A stretch of DNA of 64,000 nt, taken from the NCBI RefSeq assembly GCF_030064895.1, contig NZ_JASJEB010000010.1, positions 44,662 to 108,661 of the forward strand, given 5' to 3'. Positions 42,801-51,292 of this stretch are shown piece by piece. Both the position numbers and the translations under genes were made by a program. A model generated the notes under the pieces. That model was not told where the DNA came from, searched no databases, and was given only the letters and a program-made list of their open reading frames with translations. This stretch comes from Crocosphaera sp. (GTDB taxonomy: Bacteria; Cyanobacteriota; Cyanobacteriia; Cyanobacteriales; Microcystaceae). Numbering within the stretch: position 1 is the stretch's first letter; the number at the start of each line of letters is the position of its first letter.

Positions 42801-43091
42801 CTCGGTGTTAACTATGTTTATGAAGACTTAGACGAGCAAACATTGTCCTCCCAACTCAACCAACAAGCAACCCCACAAACCAGATATCAATTACAATCGC
42901 TTTTAGAAAAAATGCCCCCTCAATGGATTAACTCACTCCATCAAGCTGCCTTAGAATGTAGTGATGATGGCATCTTAGAATTAATTCAGGAAATACCACC
43001 CCATAGTCAACCCCTAGCGATCGCCCTTCGAGAATGGTCCGAAAATTTCCTCTTTGATCCTGTGATCGAATTAACTGAAACTATTATATGA
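39882..43091 (+). CDS. Hybrid sensor histidine kinase (PAS-PAS-GAF-PAS-HisKA-HATPase-REC)
   Basis: 1069 residues, no membrane segment, so a cytoplasmic sensor. Order: short coiled coil (1-40); PAS with PAC (about 45-160, GIWDWNLKTDEMFFSPRW); PAS (about 165-285); GAF (about 300-455); PAS (about 465-585); HisKA with phospho-His 612 (SHELRTPLNAILG); HATPase (about 710-835, NLLGNAIKFTQEGG, DTGPGIASEEV, GTGLGLPISQK); receiver with phospho-Asp 907 (WMDMRMPIMDG). A short Hpt-like helical tail (about 985-1069) remains, but it lacks a clear phosphotransfer His. The next gene starts 159 bp downstream and carries a receiver-kinase protein, so they probably act in one pathway. Confidence 0.93.
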   Translation: MMEQIQSHTEKDQLIEKLQAEITRLKADKKATLIMQENLRESEERWQLVLQGTNEGIWDWNLKTDEMFFSPRWKEMLGYGDQELPNHIDTWKKLLHPQDTERVMKILADHFAKKTDHYSAEFRLKCQDGNYKWILSRGKALWDETGNPLRMAGSHTDISDRKNEQILLASLIDCIPDLVFCKDSKGVYKMCNNAFEKFAGRDRKDILGKDDFELFSKEEALGFRKQDRFMMLQKQSHRNEEWITYPNGNCRLVDTLKTPFCCPEGKLMGTIGISRDITDRKQKEEAIRKQAERDALLSNIARQLIDQDLNTAVNFILESIGKFTQCDRNYIIRYFPQEKVWSMIHEWCNEYIPSTIHDSQNISLEVFPWFSQQLIEGKSICINNLEDFPPEATPEREAYKNSLSPNLLVVPMMTRCQTVGYLGIDTNVYRSWTKDDLNLLKLVGELMAIAEARTIAEEAKKESQARFAGILDNANEAIISIDEKQKVTLFNHAAEQIFGYTSNEVLGKPFNLLIPPRFTNNHYQHINSFKNTQETARKMGGRRPVFGKRKDGTEFLAEVSISKIKPRGKTIFTAIIRDITERKQAEEALKTAKEKADAANCAKSEFLASMSHELRTPLNAILGFTQVMQRDTTLNEENKQNLEIIGRSGEHLLELINDILEMTKIEAGRTTFNQTQFDLYRLLDNLESMLHLKAEQKNLQLLFEKTETLPQYIETDESKLRQVLINLLGNAIKFTQEGGVILRIKTNEVIRENQGIILTFEVEDTGPGIASEEVDQLFEAFGQTETGRNSNEGTGLGLPISQKFVQLMGGEISVSSILGRGSLFTFTIKANIVDANAIKINKTPRRIIGLVPGQPNYRILAVDDRLESRILLVKLLSSMGFNVRQASNGQEALEIWKSWQPHLIWMDMRMPIMDGYNATQRIKANAKGQETVIIALTASAFEEERNLVLSAGCDDFMRKPFREEVLWEKIAQHLGVNYVYEDLDEQTLSSQLNQQATPQTRYQLQSLLEKMPPQWINSLHQAALECSDDGILELIQEIPPHSQPLAIALREWSENFLFDPVIELTETII

Positions 43092-43147
43092 CACGGTGTA
43101 GGGGTGTAGGGGTGACGGGGTGTAGATATAGGATAATTTTTCAAGAG

Positions 43148-43249
43148 TCTCCCACACTCCCCACACTCCCCACACTCCCCACCCTCTCCCACCCAGTCCC
43201 CAGTATCCCAGTATCCCAGTCTCCCAGTCTCCCAGTCCCCCAGTACCCC
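43148..43249. repeat. C-rich tandem repeats between the two kinase genes
   Basis: Two arrays in a row: CACTCCCCA-type units of 9 bp, then CTCCCAGT and TATCCCAGT units of 8-9 bp. It ends exactly at the ATG of the following gene, so the ribosome binding region is made of repeat. Confidence 0.85.
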
Positions 43250-44383
43250 ATGACCTCCGATTCTAGTAATATCTTAGTTGTCGATGATACCCCGGATAAC
43301 CTGCGCTTACTCTCAGCAATGTTATCAGAACAAGGTTATAAAGTTCGCAAAGCCCTCAATGGAAAAACTGCTTTAAATACCATTTATCAAGTTCCTCCAG
43401 ATTTGATTTTATTGGATATTAATATGCCATCAATGAATGGCTATCAAATTTGTCAAAAACTAAAAGAAAATACTAACACCAAAGATATTCCCGTTATTTT
43501 TATTAGTGCTTTAGACGATGTTTTAGATAAAGTTAAAGCCTTCGATGTAGGGGGAGTCGACTATATTAGTAAACCATTTCAAGCAGAAGAAGTTATAGCG
43601 AGAATTGAAAATCAATTAACTATACAAAGACAGAAAAAAAGACTACAACAAGAAATAACAGAAAGAGAAAAAACAGAACAAACCTTAAAAGTTTATCTCC
43701 ACGCCGTTTCCCATGATTTAAGAAATCCCGTTATTGGCTTTTCCTTAATTTTGAAAAATTTTTTGCAACAAGAACAAGATTCCTTAGAAATTTCCAGAAA
43801 AGTTTTAGAACAAATGGCCAAAAGTTGCGATCGCCAACTAAATTTAATTAATTCTTTAGTAGAAAGTCAACAATTCGACATAGGGGGTATTAACCTAGAT
43901 ACCAAACCTTTAAATATAGCACAATTAAGTCAACAATTGGCCACAGAATGGCAACCAATGTTAACAGAAAACAAAGCTAGATTGTTCCTAGAAGTACCTC
44001 AAAATTTACCAATGGTACAAGCAGATAGCGATCGCTTGTGGCGAGTTCTAGAAAATTTGATGGCCAATGCTTTAAAACATAATCAACCCGGCATCCAATT
44101 AACCCTCAAAGTAGATATAATAGTAACAGAACAACAGGACTTAAAACCTCAAAAAATTCGCTGTAGCCTAAAAGATAATGGAATAGGGATTAACTCTAAA
44201 CTAGCAGAAACCTTATTTGAAAGGTACAACCGAGGAGAAAAATCCCGAAAAACTTTAGGCTTAGGATTGGGATTATATCTTTGCCGTCAAATCATTGAAG
44301 CTCATGGTGGAGAAATTGGGGTAGTCACAGAACCAGGTCAAGGGGCCAAATTTTGGTTTACCTTGCCCATTTCAGATTCCTAA
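43250..44383 (+). CDS. Receiver-histidine kinase protein (REC-HisKA-HATPase)
   Basis: 377 residues from the ATG at 43250. The open frame runs back to 43088, but that part encodes only the tandem repeat (TLPTLPTLPT, SQSPSLPVPQ), so it is rejected. Receiver domain at 6-125 with phospho-Asp 56 (LILLDINMPSMNG), a coiled-coil link (125-145), HisKA with His 155 (AVSHDLRNPVIGF) and HATPase (about 250-375: NLMANALKHNQ, DNGIGINSKLAE, GLGLGLYLCRQII). Lacks membrane segments. The upstream hybrid kinase may pass phosphate to it. Confidence 0.92.
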   Translation: MTSDSSNILVVDDTPDNLRLLSAMLSEQGYKVRKALNGKTALNTIYQVPPDLILLDINMPSMNGYQICQKLKENTNTKDIPVIFISALDDVLDKVKAFDVGGVDYISKPFQAEEVIARIENQLTIQRQKKRLQQEITEREKTEQTLKVYLHAVSHDLRNPVIGFSLILKNFLQQEQDSLEISRKVLEQMAKSCDRQLNLINSLVESQQFDIGGINLDTKPLNIAQLSQQLATEWQPMLTENKARLFLEVPQNLPMVQADSDRLWRVLENLMANALKHNQPGIQLTLKVDIIVTEQQDLKPQKIRCSLKDNGIGINSKLAETLFERYNRGEKSRKTLGLGLGLYLCRQIIEAHGGEIGVVTEPGQGAKFWFTLPISDS

Positions 44384-44694
44384 AGAGATAACCTATGAAG
44401 AGAAATCTCAATGCTGAAAACCTAATCTATACCAGTGGGAACTGAAATGGAAGGGTAAAATGTCAGAGATTCATAACATATTGATCCCCGAAAAGTGGTT
44501 AATGCGTAAATTTCTGATAAATTCCTGGAGAGACCCCTTGACCATAAAGACTTATGTTTTGTTACATAAGATAAATAATTAAGTCCTTAAGACAAATCCT
44601 AAGAGCCATGAAGTCTCCCGTAAGCATTTATGGAAAGGACTCATGACCCAATGCCAGGAGCAGTTAACCGTAAAAATGATCGGAGAGTGATCTC
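44384..44694. other. Intergenic region with possible promoter
   Basis: 311 bp. TTGACC at 44538-44543 with TACATA about 19 bp later is a candidate promoter for the DUF4912 gene. GGAGAG lies 9 bp before the ATG at 44695. No hairpin or RNA recognised. Confidence 0.4.
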
Positions 44695-45909
44695 ATGGCA
44701 CCAGAAAGCCACCCCCTACTAGAAGAGATGACCTTACGGCAGCTACGAAAAGTAGCCAGCGAATATAACATCTCCCGTTATAGCCGAATGCGTAAAGCGC
44801 AACTCCTAGTTGCCATTAAGCAAGCAATACAATCACAAACGCCCCAAATAATCGAAACTGAGGCGAAGATTAAGGTCGACTCCAGTATTCAAGAAGCCCA
44901 AAAAGTAGAAGCTTCTAAGTTTGAGGTAGGACAGAAAAATAACATCAGCCCCAAGAAAACCCAGATTAAACCCCAACTCCAAAACGTTTGGGAAGATTAC
45001 CACAGGAATCGCATTGTCCTTTTACCCCGCGATCCTCAGTGGGCTTATGCTTACTGGAATGTTTCCCAAAAATCCAAAGAAGCTTTAAAAGCCCAAGGGG
45101 GTGAACAATTAGCCCTACGGATCTATGATGTCAGCGATATTGACCTAAACTATCAGAGTCCTCATAGTGTACAAGAATATATTTGTGACGATATCACCCA
45201 AGAATGGTATATCCCCATTCCCCTCAGCGATCGTGACTACGTTGTTGACATTGGCTACCGTAGTATTGATGGTCGTTGGTTAGTTTTGGCCCGTTCTGCT
45301 GAGATCCATATTCCAGCCCTTTATCCTTCCGACTGGATAGAAGATATTTTTACCACAGTCAATTGGGACGAGGAAATAGAAGACAATTTTGTTGAACCGT
45401 CACTACCTCCCAACCCCGTTCAAAAAAGATTTGCCGTCAGCGAACAAGTAGCAGAGGCCGCCCGAGTTGCCAGATCCAGCTTTGCCTCTCTACAACATTT
45501 AGGCGGATCGCTCACAGGTTCTTCCACAGAGTCCGTTGTCTTTGCCTCTGAGATGGGAATATGGAGTGTTTCTAGTCCATCGGGTCAAACCTTGTCTGAT
45601 ATTGGTTTTGGCTCACAAGAGTTGGTTCCTTCTCGGAAGTTTTGGTTAATGGCTGATGCTGAATTAATTGTTTATGGTGCCACCGAACCAGATGCCACCG
45701 TTTTGGTAGGCGGTAATCCTGTTAAACTCAATCCTGATGGAACTTTCCGCTTTCAAATGTCATTCCAAGATGGCATCATAGATTATCCCATCGTAGCGAT
45801 CGCTGCAGATGGACAACAAACCCGTTCTATCCACATGAAGTTTGAAAGGGAAACCCCCTTTAGTCAGACCAATAGCAAAGAGGATGCAATGTTAGAAGCA
45901 TTAGGTTGA
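44695..45909 (+). CDS. DUF4912 domain protein with N-terminal Rho-N/SAP-like motif
   Basis: 404 residues. Residues 8-45 (LEEMTLRQLRKVASEYNISR YSRMRKAQLLVAI) resemble a Rho N-terminal/SAP-type helix-extension-helix that binds nucleic acid. DUF4912 covers about 95-215 (RIVLLPRDPQWAYAYWNVSQ; DDITQEWYIPIPLSDRDYVV; RSAEIHIPALYPSDW). The C-terminus (about 310-395) is a beta-sandwich-like stretch (ELIVYGATEPDATVLVGGNP). Function of the family is unknown. GGAGAG ribosome binding site upstream. Confidence 0.88.
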   Translation: MAPESHPLLEEMTLRQLRKVASEYNISRYSRMRKAQLLVAIKQAIQSQTPQIIETEAKIKVDSSIQEAQKVEASKFEVGQKNNISPKKTQIKPQLQNVWEDYHRNRIVLLPRDPQWAYAYWNVSQKSKEALKAQGGEQLALRIYDVSDIDLNYQSPHSVQEYICDDITQEWYIPIPLSDRDYVVDIGYRSIDGRWLVLARSAEIHIPALYPSDWIEDIFTTVNWDEEIEDNFVEPSLPPNPVQKRFAVSEQVAEAARVARSSFASLQHLGGSLTGSSTESVVFASEMGIWSVSSPSGQTLSDIGFGSQELVPSRKFWLMADAELIVYGATEPDATVLVGGNPVKLNPDGTFRFQMSFQDGIIDYPIVAIAADGQQTRSIHMKFERETPFSQTNSKEDAMLEALG

Positions 45910-45915
45910 GAAAAA

Positions 45916-46608
45916 TCAATTCCAAATTCCCCCCTCATGTTCGCATTGAAATCCTTCCTCATACCACTGAGAAAGGTCAACCTCTTCTAAGGGAGTTACC
46001 TGGGAACAAGGAGGTTGTATAAATTGACTAACAACCGCCCACATCAAACTACGAGTAACATCTAAAAACGTTTTTAAATCCGATTCGTGATTACCAGGAA
46101 CACCCTTTTCATTGGGAGTATCCACTTCAACTGCAATACCTCTGGCCCCGAGATGAATTTGTGCTAAAAGTTTAGCCCTGGGGAGATGGTTTTGTGAAGT
46201 GATGACCTTGACTTTATGAACCCGATGTTTTTGTAGCAAGGGGACGCAAAAGAAAAAATTATCAAAAGTTGAATAAGCGCATTGCTCAACCCAAACATTA
46301 TCCATACGCGTTTGTTCCCGTTGGAAAATAAGCTTAATACAAGGAGGTTTTGAGCCTTGGGAAATAATAAGAGGAACATCTTGATACTCAGAAGCAATTT
46401 GAGCAGCATAGATTTCCCGTCGAATGCTCCCACCCAAAACTAAAATACCGTCCACCTTGTGATTGGCGTTAACCGGTAATCTCACCAAAACATTGAAAGC
46501 TAAACTGCCGAAGATAAAACCAATTAAGGCTAACAAAAGCAGCTTAAATCGTTTTTTCCATTTTCTTTTAGTCAAACGGGCTGTTAAATCAAATTTTGAC
46601 CTGCTCAC
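45916..46608 (-). CDS. YdcF family (DUF218) envelope protein
   Basis: 230 residues. An N-terminal membrane segment (about 20-42) follows a very basic start (TKRKWKKRFK). The DUF218 domain contains VDGILVLGGSIRREIYAAQI, PLIISQGSKPP, and VKVITSQNHLPRAKLLAQIH. Proteins of the YdcF/SanA type are linked to envelope barrier function and may act on lipid-linked precursors. Convergent with the DUF4912 gene (6 bp gap). Confidence 0.85.
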   Translation of the reverse strand: MSRSKFDLTARLTKRKWKKRFKLLLLALIGFIFGSLAFNVLVRLPVNANHKVDGILVLGGSIRREIYAAQIASEYQDVPLIISQGSKPPCIKLIFQREQTRMDNVWVEQCAYSTFDNFFFCVPLLQKHRVHKVKVITSQNHLPRAKLLAQIHLGARGIAVEVDTPNEKGVPGNHESDLKTFLDVTRSLMWAVVSQFIQPPCSQVTPLEEVDLSQWYEEGFQCEHEGGIWN

Positions 46609-46656
46609 TATATTTCTCCGCTAAATAAAACGTGATGAGAATCTACTCTTGAAGAA

Positions 46657-46680
46657 GGCAGGGGGCAGGAGGCAGGAGGG
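46657..46680. repeat. Heptamer tandem repeat (GGCAGGA)n
   Basis: GGCAGGG, GGCAGGA, GGCAGGA and a partial unit. The reverse complement unit forms arrays at 47046-47086, 50541-50555 and 60782-60808. Confidence 0.85.
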
Positions 46681-46764
46681 TTTTCAATTTGTAAGCTATG
46701 CAATTTAAAAGGGGGTATGGCAAGGGAATTTGGTATTAAGATATGTAGTAATCGGGTTTTATTG

Positions 46765-46935
46765 TCAAGAGTTGACATAACTTACAACAGCAGAACATAA
46801 AACTTCTTGGCGAAAATAAGAACTCAAATCTTCTGGGGTTCTTAAATCAACTTTACGCTGAAAAAGATGAGACAACTCTTTGATTTCTTTAATCGGAATA
46901 TTTATATTGACAATGATGGGAGAAGACATAATCAT
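46765..46935 (-). pseudogene. C-terminal fragment of a minimal nucleotidyltransferase (MNT-like)
   Basis: 56 codons from ATG at 46935. The part [20 protein letters not shown] then [19 protein letters not shown] corresponds to the end of MNT-domain proteins, whose consensus is L-x-x-LxGRKVDLVTxxxL...R.xVLxSA. The N-terminal half with the catalytic GSxxxxxSDxDL is missing, although the upstream frame ([13 protein letters not shown]) may be its eroded rest. Such genes pair with HEPN partners; none is present. A relic is most likely. Confidence 0.5.
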
Positions 46936-47045
46936 GTTTTGTATCTTAATATATTTCTTGAGAAACCTACGACAAATCTCTAAATTAATATTACTTGACT
47001 TCCGAAAAGTTTTTGGTAGGAGTTCAAGCTTCTTCTAAAAAGAAT

Positions 47046-47086
47046 CCTCCTGCCTCCTGCCTCCTGCCTTTAAACTCCTGCCTCCT
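47046..47086. repeat. Heptamer tandem repeat (CCTCCTG)n reaching into alr
   Basis: CCTCCTG units in a row, then CTCCTGCCTCC. The array overlaps the alr stop codon and supplies its last codons. Confidence 0.85.
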
Positions 47087-48275
47087 TTGAATTCTTTTGA
47101 ATCCTTGGCAGTCTATGTTTGAACCCACAAAGAATTTCCCAAGAAATCGTTCCCAACATTTTCCCCCAGTGATCAGCCGTAATTTCTTGGTTTCCATCTT
47201 TACCAATTAAGGTTACAGTATCTCCCACTTTAAGATTACGAAGATGGCTGACATCTAACATCAACTGATCCATAGTAATCGCTCCGATTTGACAAGCTCG
47301 CTGACCGTGAATTAATACTTGTAAACGATTGGATAATTGACGGGGGACTCCATCCGCATAACCAATCCCCACCACAGCTATTTTCATCGGGCGATCGCTG
47401 ACAAATTGATAACCATAACTAACCCCTGTATTAGCCGGTATAGTCTTAATTTGCGTGATTTTGGCCTTAACTTGTAAAACAGGCTTTAAAGGGACTATAG
47501 AGCGCAAATGAGGGGCAGGATAGAGACCATATAAACCTAGTCCCACCCTGACTAAATCGTAGTGTAACTGGGGCGCGATGAGAGTGGCCGCAGAATTGGC
47601 AAAATGAAGACGAGGTGGTTTAATTCCTTGGGTCTTTAACTGGGCGATCGCCGTTTTAAACCGTTTATGTTGTAGATACATATTAGTGCGATCGGGATCA
47701 TCGGCGGTGGCTAAATGGGAATAGACACTACCCAACTGTAAATAGGGTAACTGTTTAACTAAACTGGCAAATTCCGTTCCCTGATGCCAAGGTATTCCTA
47801 AACGAGACATTCCCGTGTCTAATTTGAGATGAACTGATAACGGTTTTTCGTATTGGGATAAGGTTTGAGAAAAAATTATGGCCTGTTCAGGATAACAGAG
47901 GGTCGGTTCGATATTCCAATGAGCGATCGCTGCAATTTCTTCTGGGGTGTTAATTGCCCCCAAAATCAAGATAGGTGCAGTGATACCAGCTTCCCGTAGT
48001 TCGATTCCTTCCCCTAAAGTCGCCACCGCCAAAGCATTGGCCCCTGCTTCTAGGACTGTTTGGGCAACGGCGATCGCCCCGTGACCATAAGCATCGGCTT
48101 TAACCACAGCCATTAATACGGTTTTTGGTGACAATAGTTGTTTAATTTGCACCACATTATGAGTTAATGCCGATAAATCAATTTCTACCCACGCCCGTTG
48201 GCGAATAATCTCAGAAAGATGATAATTATAGCGATTACGAGCAACAAGACCGCCTAGAGACTCTTGAGTTACCAC
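47070..48275 (-). CDS. alr: Alanine racemase
   Basis: 401 residues. PLP-Lys is in VVKADAYGHG (Lys about 59) and the catalytic Tyr in the C-terminal domain is in SYGYQFVSDRPMKIAVVGIG YADG. HLKLDTGMSRLG, VYSHLATADD and HFANSAA complete the barrel; WEILCGFKHRLPRI ends the beta domain. It supplies D-alanine for peptidoglycan. The final residues KEAGV come from the intergenic heptamer array, so the stop has probably shifted by repeat expansion. Extra N-terminal residues 1-25 precede the usual start. Confidence 0.95.
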   Translation of the reverse strand: MVTQESLGGLVARNRYNYHLSEIIRQRAWVEIDLSALTHNVVQIKQLLSPKTVLMAVVKADAYGHGAIAVAQTVLEAGANALAVATLGEGIELREAGITAPILILGAINTPEEIAAIAHWNIEPTLCYPEQAIIFSQTLSQYEKPLSVHLKLDTGMSRLGIPWHQGTEFASLVKQLPYLQLGSVYSHLATADDPDRTNMYLQHKRFKTAIAQLKTQGIKPPRLHFANSAATLIAPQLHYDLVRVGLGLYGLYPAPHLRSIVPLKPVLQVKAKITQIKTIPANTGVSYGYQFVSDRPMKIAVVGIGYADGVPRQLSNRLQVLIHGQRACQIGAITMDQLMLDVSHLRNLKVGDTVTLIGKDGNQEITADHWGKMLGTISWEILCGFKHRLPRIQKNSKEAGV

Positions 48276-48535
48276 TTTTTTCCACTCCTACACACTCACC
48301 CATCATTTAACATGATTGATGTTATGGTAGCAGACGTAGAAATTGAGATCGATGATTCCAGGAAAATCAGAACATCAACTATAATGAATGATGTCTGTGC
48401 GATTTTTATTAAACTATAAGGAAACAGAATTTTCGAGAACCTTGTTCCCACTCTATAGCTAACCGTAATTTTTAATTAATTGTGGAGGTTATTGGCTATT
48501 ACATTCTGTACAAGTTTTTTGCCATCAATAAGCCT

Positions 48536-50494
48536 ATGGAATCATCCTTTGAAATTACTCTGCAAATTGTTATGGCTGTTCTTGCAGGCATCAGCGCGCA
48601 AGTCATTGCCGAATTTTTTAAGGTTCCTAGCATTGTCTTTCTGCTTCTATTCGGTATTATACTCGGAGCCGATGGCCTTAGTATTCTCAATCCCCAGAAA
48701 TTAGGAGTAGGTTTAGAAGTCTTAGTGGCTCTTTCTGTAGCCATTATTCTCTTTGAAGGGGGCTTAAACCTGGAATTAAAAGATTTGGGAAGAGTCTCAG
48801 GGAGTCTTCGTAATTTAGTCACCTTTGGGACTTTAATTACCCTGGTGGGTGGTGGTATGGCTGCCCACTGGTTAGCAGAGTTTCCTTGGTCGATCGCTTT
48901 TCTCTATGCAGCTTTGGTGGTGGTTACAGGACCGACGGTTATTGGACCACTTCTCAAACAAGTGGAAGTGGAACGCAAAGTGGCCACCCTCTTGGAAAGT
49001 GAGGGGGTTCTTATCGACCCTGTGGGAGCTATTTTAGCGGTGGTGGTTCTCGATACCATTCTCAATAGTAATGCCACACCTGTAGAAATTTTTAGTGGTT
49101 TACTACTACGATTCACCATTGGGGCTATTATTGGGGGCGTTAGTGGGTTTTTACTCGGTTTTCTGCTCAAAAATACCCTTTTTCTCTCAGAAGAACTGAG
49201 AAATTTAGTGGTATTGGCCGGGGTTTGGGGATTATTTGGTTTATCCCAACTCACCCTGAGTGAATCCGGGTTAATGGCCACTGTGGTGGCAGGAATTGTA
49301 CTGAGGGCTTCATCTATCCCCGATGAACGCTTATTAAGACGGTTTAAGGGACAGTTGACTGTTTTATGTGTCTCCGTGTTATTTATTCTCTTGGCGGCGG
49401 ATCTCTCTATTGACAGTATTTTTGCTTTGGGATGGGGTAGCGTTTTAGCTGTTTTGGCTTTGATGTGGCTAGTACGTCCCATTAGTATTGCTTTTTGTAC
49501 GATCAATAGCGATCTCAATTGGCGAGAAAAGTTCTTTTTAGGTTGGATTGCTCCACGGGGAATTGTCTCTGCTTCGGTTGCTTCTTTATTCGCTATTTTA
49601 CTGACTGAAAAGGGTATTAATGGCGGTGATTCTATTAAGGCTTTGGTTTTCTTGACTATTATGATGACGGTGTTTATTCAAGGTTTATCAGCCCGTTGGG
49701 TGGCTAAAGGATTAAGAATTACGGCAGTAGAAGCGAGAGGGGCGGTGATTGTTGGCTGTAACGCCTTGGGACGGCTATTAGGACGATTATTTGAGCAGCA
49801 AGGAGAGTCTGTGGTATTAATCGATACAGATCCCGAAGCCTGTCAACAGGCTGAAGCTCAAGGCTTATCGGTGTTTCAAAGTAGTGCGCTTGATCCTGAT
49901 GTCCTGGAAGAAGCGGGCATTGAATCGATGGGAACGTTTATGGCCTTGACTAGCAACGGTCAAGTTAATTTAGTCTTAGCTCAACGGGCCACAGAAGAGT
50001 TTAAACCGCCCAGAGTGTTTGCTATTTTTCCTAGTAATGCCCCTCAAGACAATAACGCGAATAAAACCGGCAATGCGAATAAAACCAATATTAGTCCTGC
50101 ATTTGTGGATCAACAATTGATTAAAATGTGGAATCAATACTTAATGGAAGATCAGTTTAAGTTAGGAATTACCGATTTTCAAGAACAGGGACTCTCTTTT
50201 AAACAAGCCCACTTTCAAGCATTAATTCGGGAAGGAGAGGTGTTACCCCTTTTGATTAAGCGACAAGGAAGTTTACAAGTCGTTCAAGCTGCTCAAACTT
50301 GGCAAGTTGGGGATGAAGTTACTTATCTTTTACACGATCCTCGTCCAAAACTTCTCAAACGTCTCTCAGGGGGAAATAAAACCTCTAAAGAATTAACAGC
50401 AGAACGTTTATCTGAGGTAGAAGAAGTCCCTCTAGCTGATCCTGTTGATGATTCTCTTTCGGAGTCTCCTAAGTTAAAAAGTCAAAATAGTTAG
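48536..50494 (+). CDS. CPA1 cation:proton antiporter with C-terminal RCK (TrkA-N) domain
   Basis: 652 residues from the ATG at 48536; the frame goes back to a GTG at 48482, next to GGAGG, so the start is not certain. About 12 helices (residues 5-400) show ILFEGGLNLELKDLG, VTGPTVIGPLLKQV, LLESEGVLIDPVGAIL (Asp of the ion site) and GWIAPRGIVSASVASLF. The RCK domain follows (RGAVIVGCNALGRLLGRLFE; VLIDTDPEACQQAEAQGL), binding NAD(H) or nucleotides for gating. The acidic C-terminus is Ser-rich. Substrate Na+ or K+. Second CPA1 protein of the window, only distantly related to the one at 36.5 kb. Confidence 0.9.
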   Translation: MESSFEITLQIVMAVLAGISAQVIAEFFKVPSIVFLLLFGIILGADGLSILNPQKLGVGLEVLVALSVAIILFEGGLNLELKDLGRVSGSLRNLVTFGTLITLVGGGMAAHWLAEFPWSIAFLYAALVVVTGPTVIGPLLKQVEVERKVATLLESEGVLIDPVGAILAVVVLDTILNSNATPVEIFSGLLLRFTIGAIIGGVSGFLLGFLLKNTLFLSEELRNLVVLAGVWGLFGLSQLTLSESGLMATVVAGIVLRASSIPDERLLRRFKGQLTVLCVSVLFILLAADLSIDSIFALGWGSVLAVLALMWLVRPISIAFCTINSDLNWREKFFLGWIAPRGIVSASVASLFAILLTEKGINGGDSIKALVFLTIMMTVFIQGLSARWVAKGLRITAVEARGAVIVGCNALGRLLGRLFEQQGESVVLIDTDPEACQQAEAQGLSVFQSSALDPDVLEEAGIESMGTFMALTSNGQVNLVLAQRATEEFKPPRVFAIFPSNAPQDNNANKTGNANKTNISPAFVDQQLIKMWNQYLMEDQFKLGITDFQEQGLSFKQAHFQALIREGEVLPLLIKRQGSLQVVQAAQTWQVGDEVTYLLHDPRPKLLKRLSGGNKTSKELTAERLSEVEEVPLADPVDDSLSESPKLKSQNS

Positions 50495-50540
50495 AGATTT
50501 AAAAGTTAAATAATCCTATTTTTAATGTTTTTTATCCTTT

Positions 50541-50555
50541 CTGCCTCCTGCCTCT
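50541..50555. repeat. Short heptamer array (CTGCCTC)n
   Basis: Two CTGCCTC units downstream of the antiporter gene. Confidence 0.7.
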
Positions 50556-50593
50556 AATCATTAAGTATTTTTGTTCTGATGTAAGATGTGAGT

Positions 50594-51244
50594 CTACTGA
50601 GGTTGTTTCCATGTTTTTAAGATTGTTTGATAGCAAACTAGACAAAAATAAAGGGTAAAATTAATCATCCCCAAAAGTTTGGGTACGCCTTCAATTAAAA
50701 AAGACCTAATGTGAAAATACGGAGAAAAATAATCAATTAATACTGCTATTATAATCAATAAAGATCCAGTTAATAGAATTCCATAATTTGTTTTCCTAAG
50801 AGTTTTCCAAAATAATAATAAATAAAGAATTAAAATAACTCCATAAACCCTAATCGTGGTTAATTTAGGAATATCAAAATATTGTAAAATAATATGAATA
50901 CGATAAATTTCGTTGAAAAAAAATCCAGTAGTTAAAATCGTAGAAACTAATAAGAAAAATTTATTACTATTGTTAGGATTTATCCGTCTGATAATAACAA
51001 GAGTAAAGCCACATATTACAGGAGGAATAGAACATAATATCTCAAATGTATGGGTTAATAACCCTGCCGTTGGATAACGAGGTGTTGCCGGAGGAATGAA
51101 TAAACCATCTACAGGTGGAGCAAATTTTTGAGCATAAAGCATCACCAAAATTAACAACAGGATACTAATGCTATTGCAAATTATAAATGGAGGAGGAATT
51201 TTTTTCAGTAGCATTAATATTCTATTTTTTAGTCTTGTCAACAA
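50594..51244 (-). CDS. Hypothetical membrane protein with about six helices
   Basis: 216 residues, hydrophobic throughout; helices near residues 20-40, 65-85, 95-115, 130-150, 155-172 and 185-207. The first loop contains FAPPVDGLFIPPATPRYPTA. The overall look (short loops, His and Glu in helices: HTFEILCSIPP, FFNEIYRIHIIL) is like small multi-helix sensors or carriers, but I recognise no family. AT-rich, Ile/Leu/Phe-rich. Confidence 0.6.
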   Translation of the reverse strand: MLTRLKNRILMLLKKIPPPFIICNSISILLLILVMLYAQKFAPPVDGLFIPPATPRYPTAGLLTHTFEILCSIPPVICGFTLVIIRRINPNNSNKFFLLVSTILTTGFFFNEIYRIHIILQYFDIPKLTTIRVYGVILILYLLLFWKTLRKTNYGILLTGSLLIIIAVLIDYFSPYFHIRSFLIEGVPKLLGMINFTLYFCLVCYQTILKTWKQPQ

Positions 51245-51292
51245 AACTCATTTCCTCCATAATAGATAGTGGCACAGTATTAGAGATACAAC

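Larger units (their letters stand above)
46609..47069. other. Intergenic region with heptamer repeats and a gene remnant
   Basis: 461 bp: GGCAGGA heptamers (46657-46680), the nucleotidyltransferase fragment (46765-46935) and the CCTCCTG array at 47046-47086 that reaches into alr. Confidence 0.6.

Noticed and set aside
43088..43249. N-terminal extension of the receiver-kinase protein
   Set aside because: It encodes only the C-rich tandem repeat; the receiver domain starts right after the ATG at 43250.
43148..43249. Possible CRISPR array
   Set aside because: Units are 8-9 bp, directly contiguous and have no spacers. The same holds for all heptamer arrays in this window.
48904..49518. 204-codon minus-strand frame inside the antiporter gene
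   Set aside because: Antisense to a well supported membrane protein, with basic low-complexity composition typical of shadow frames.
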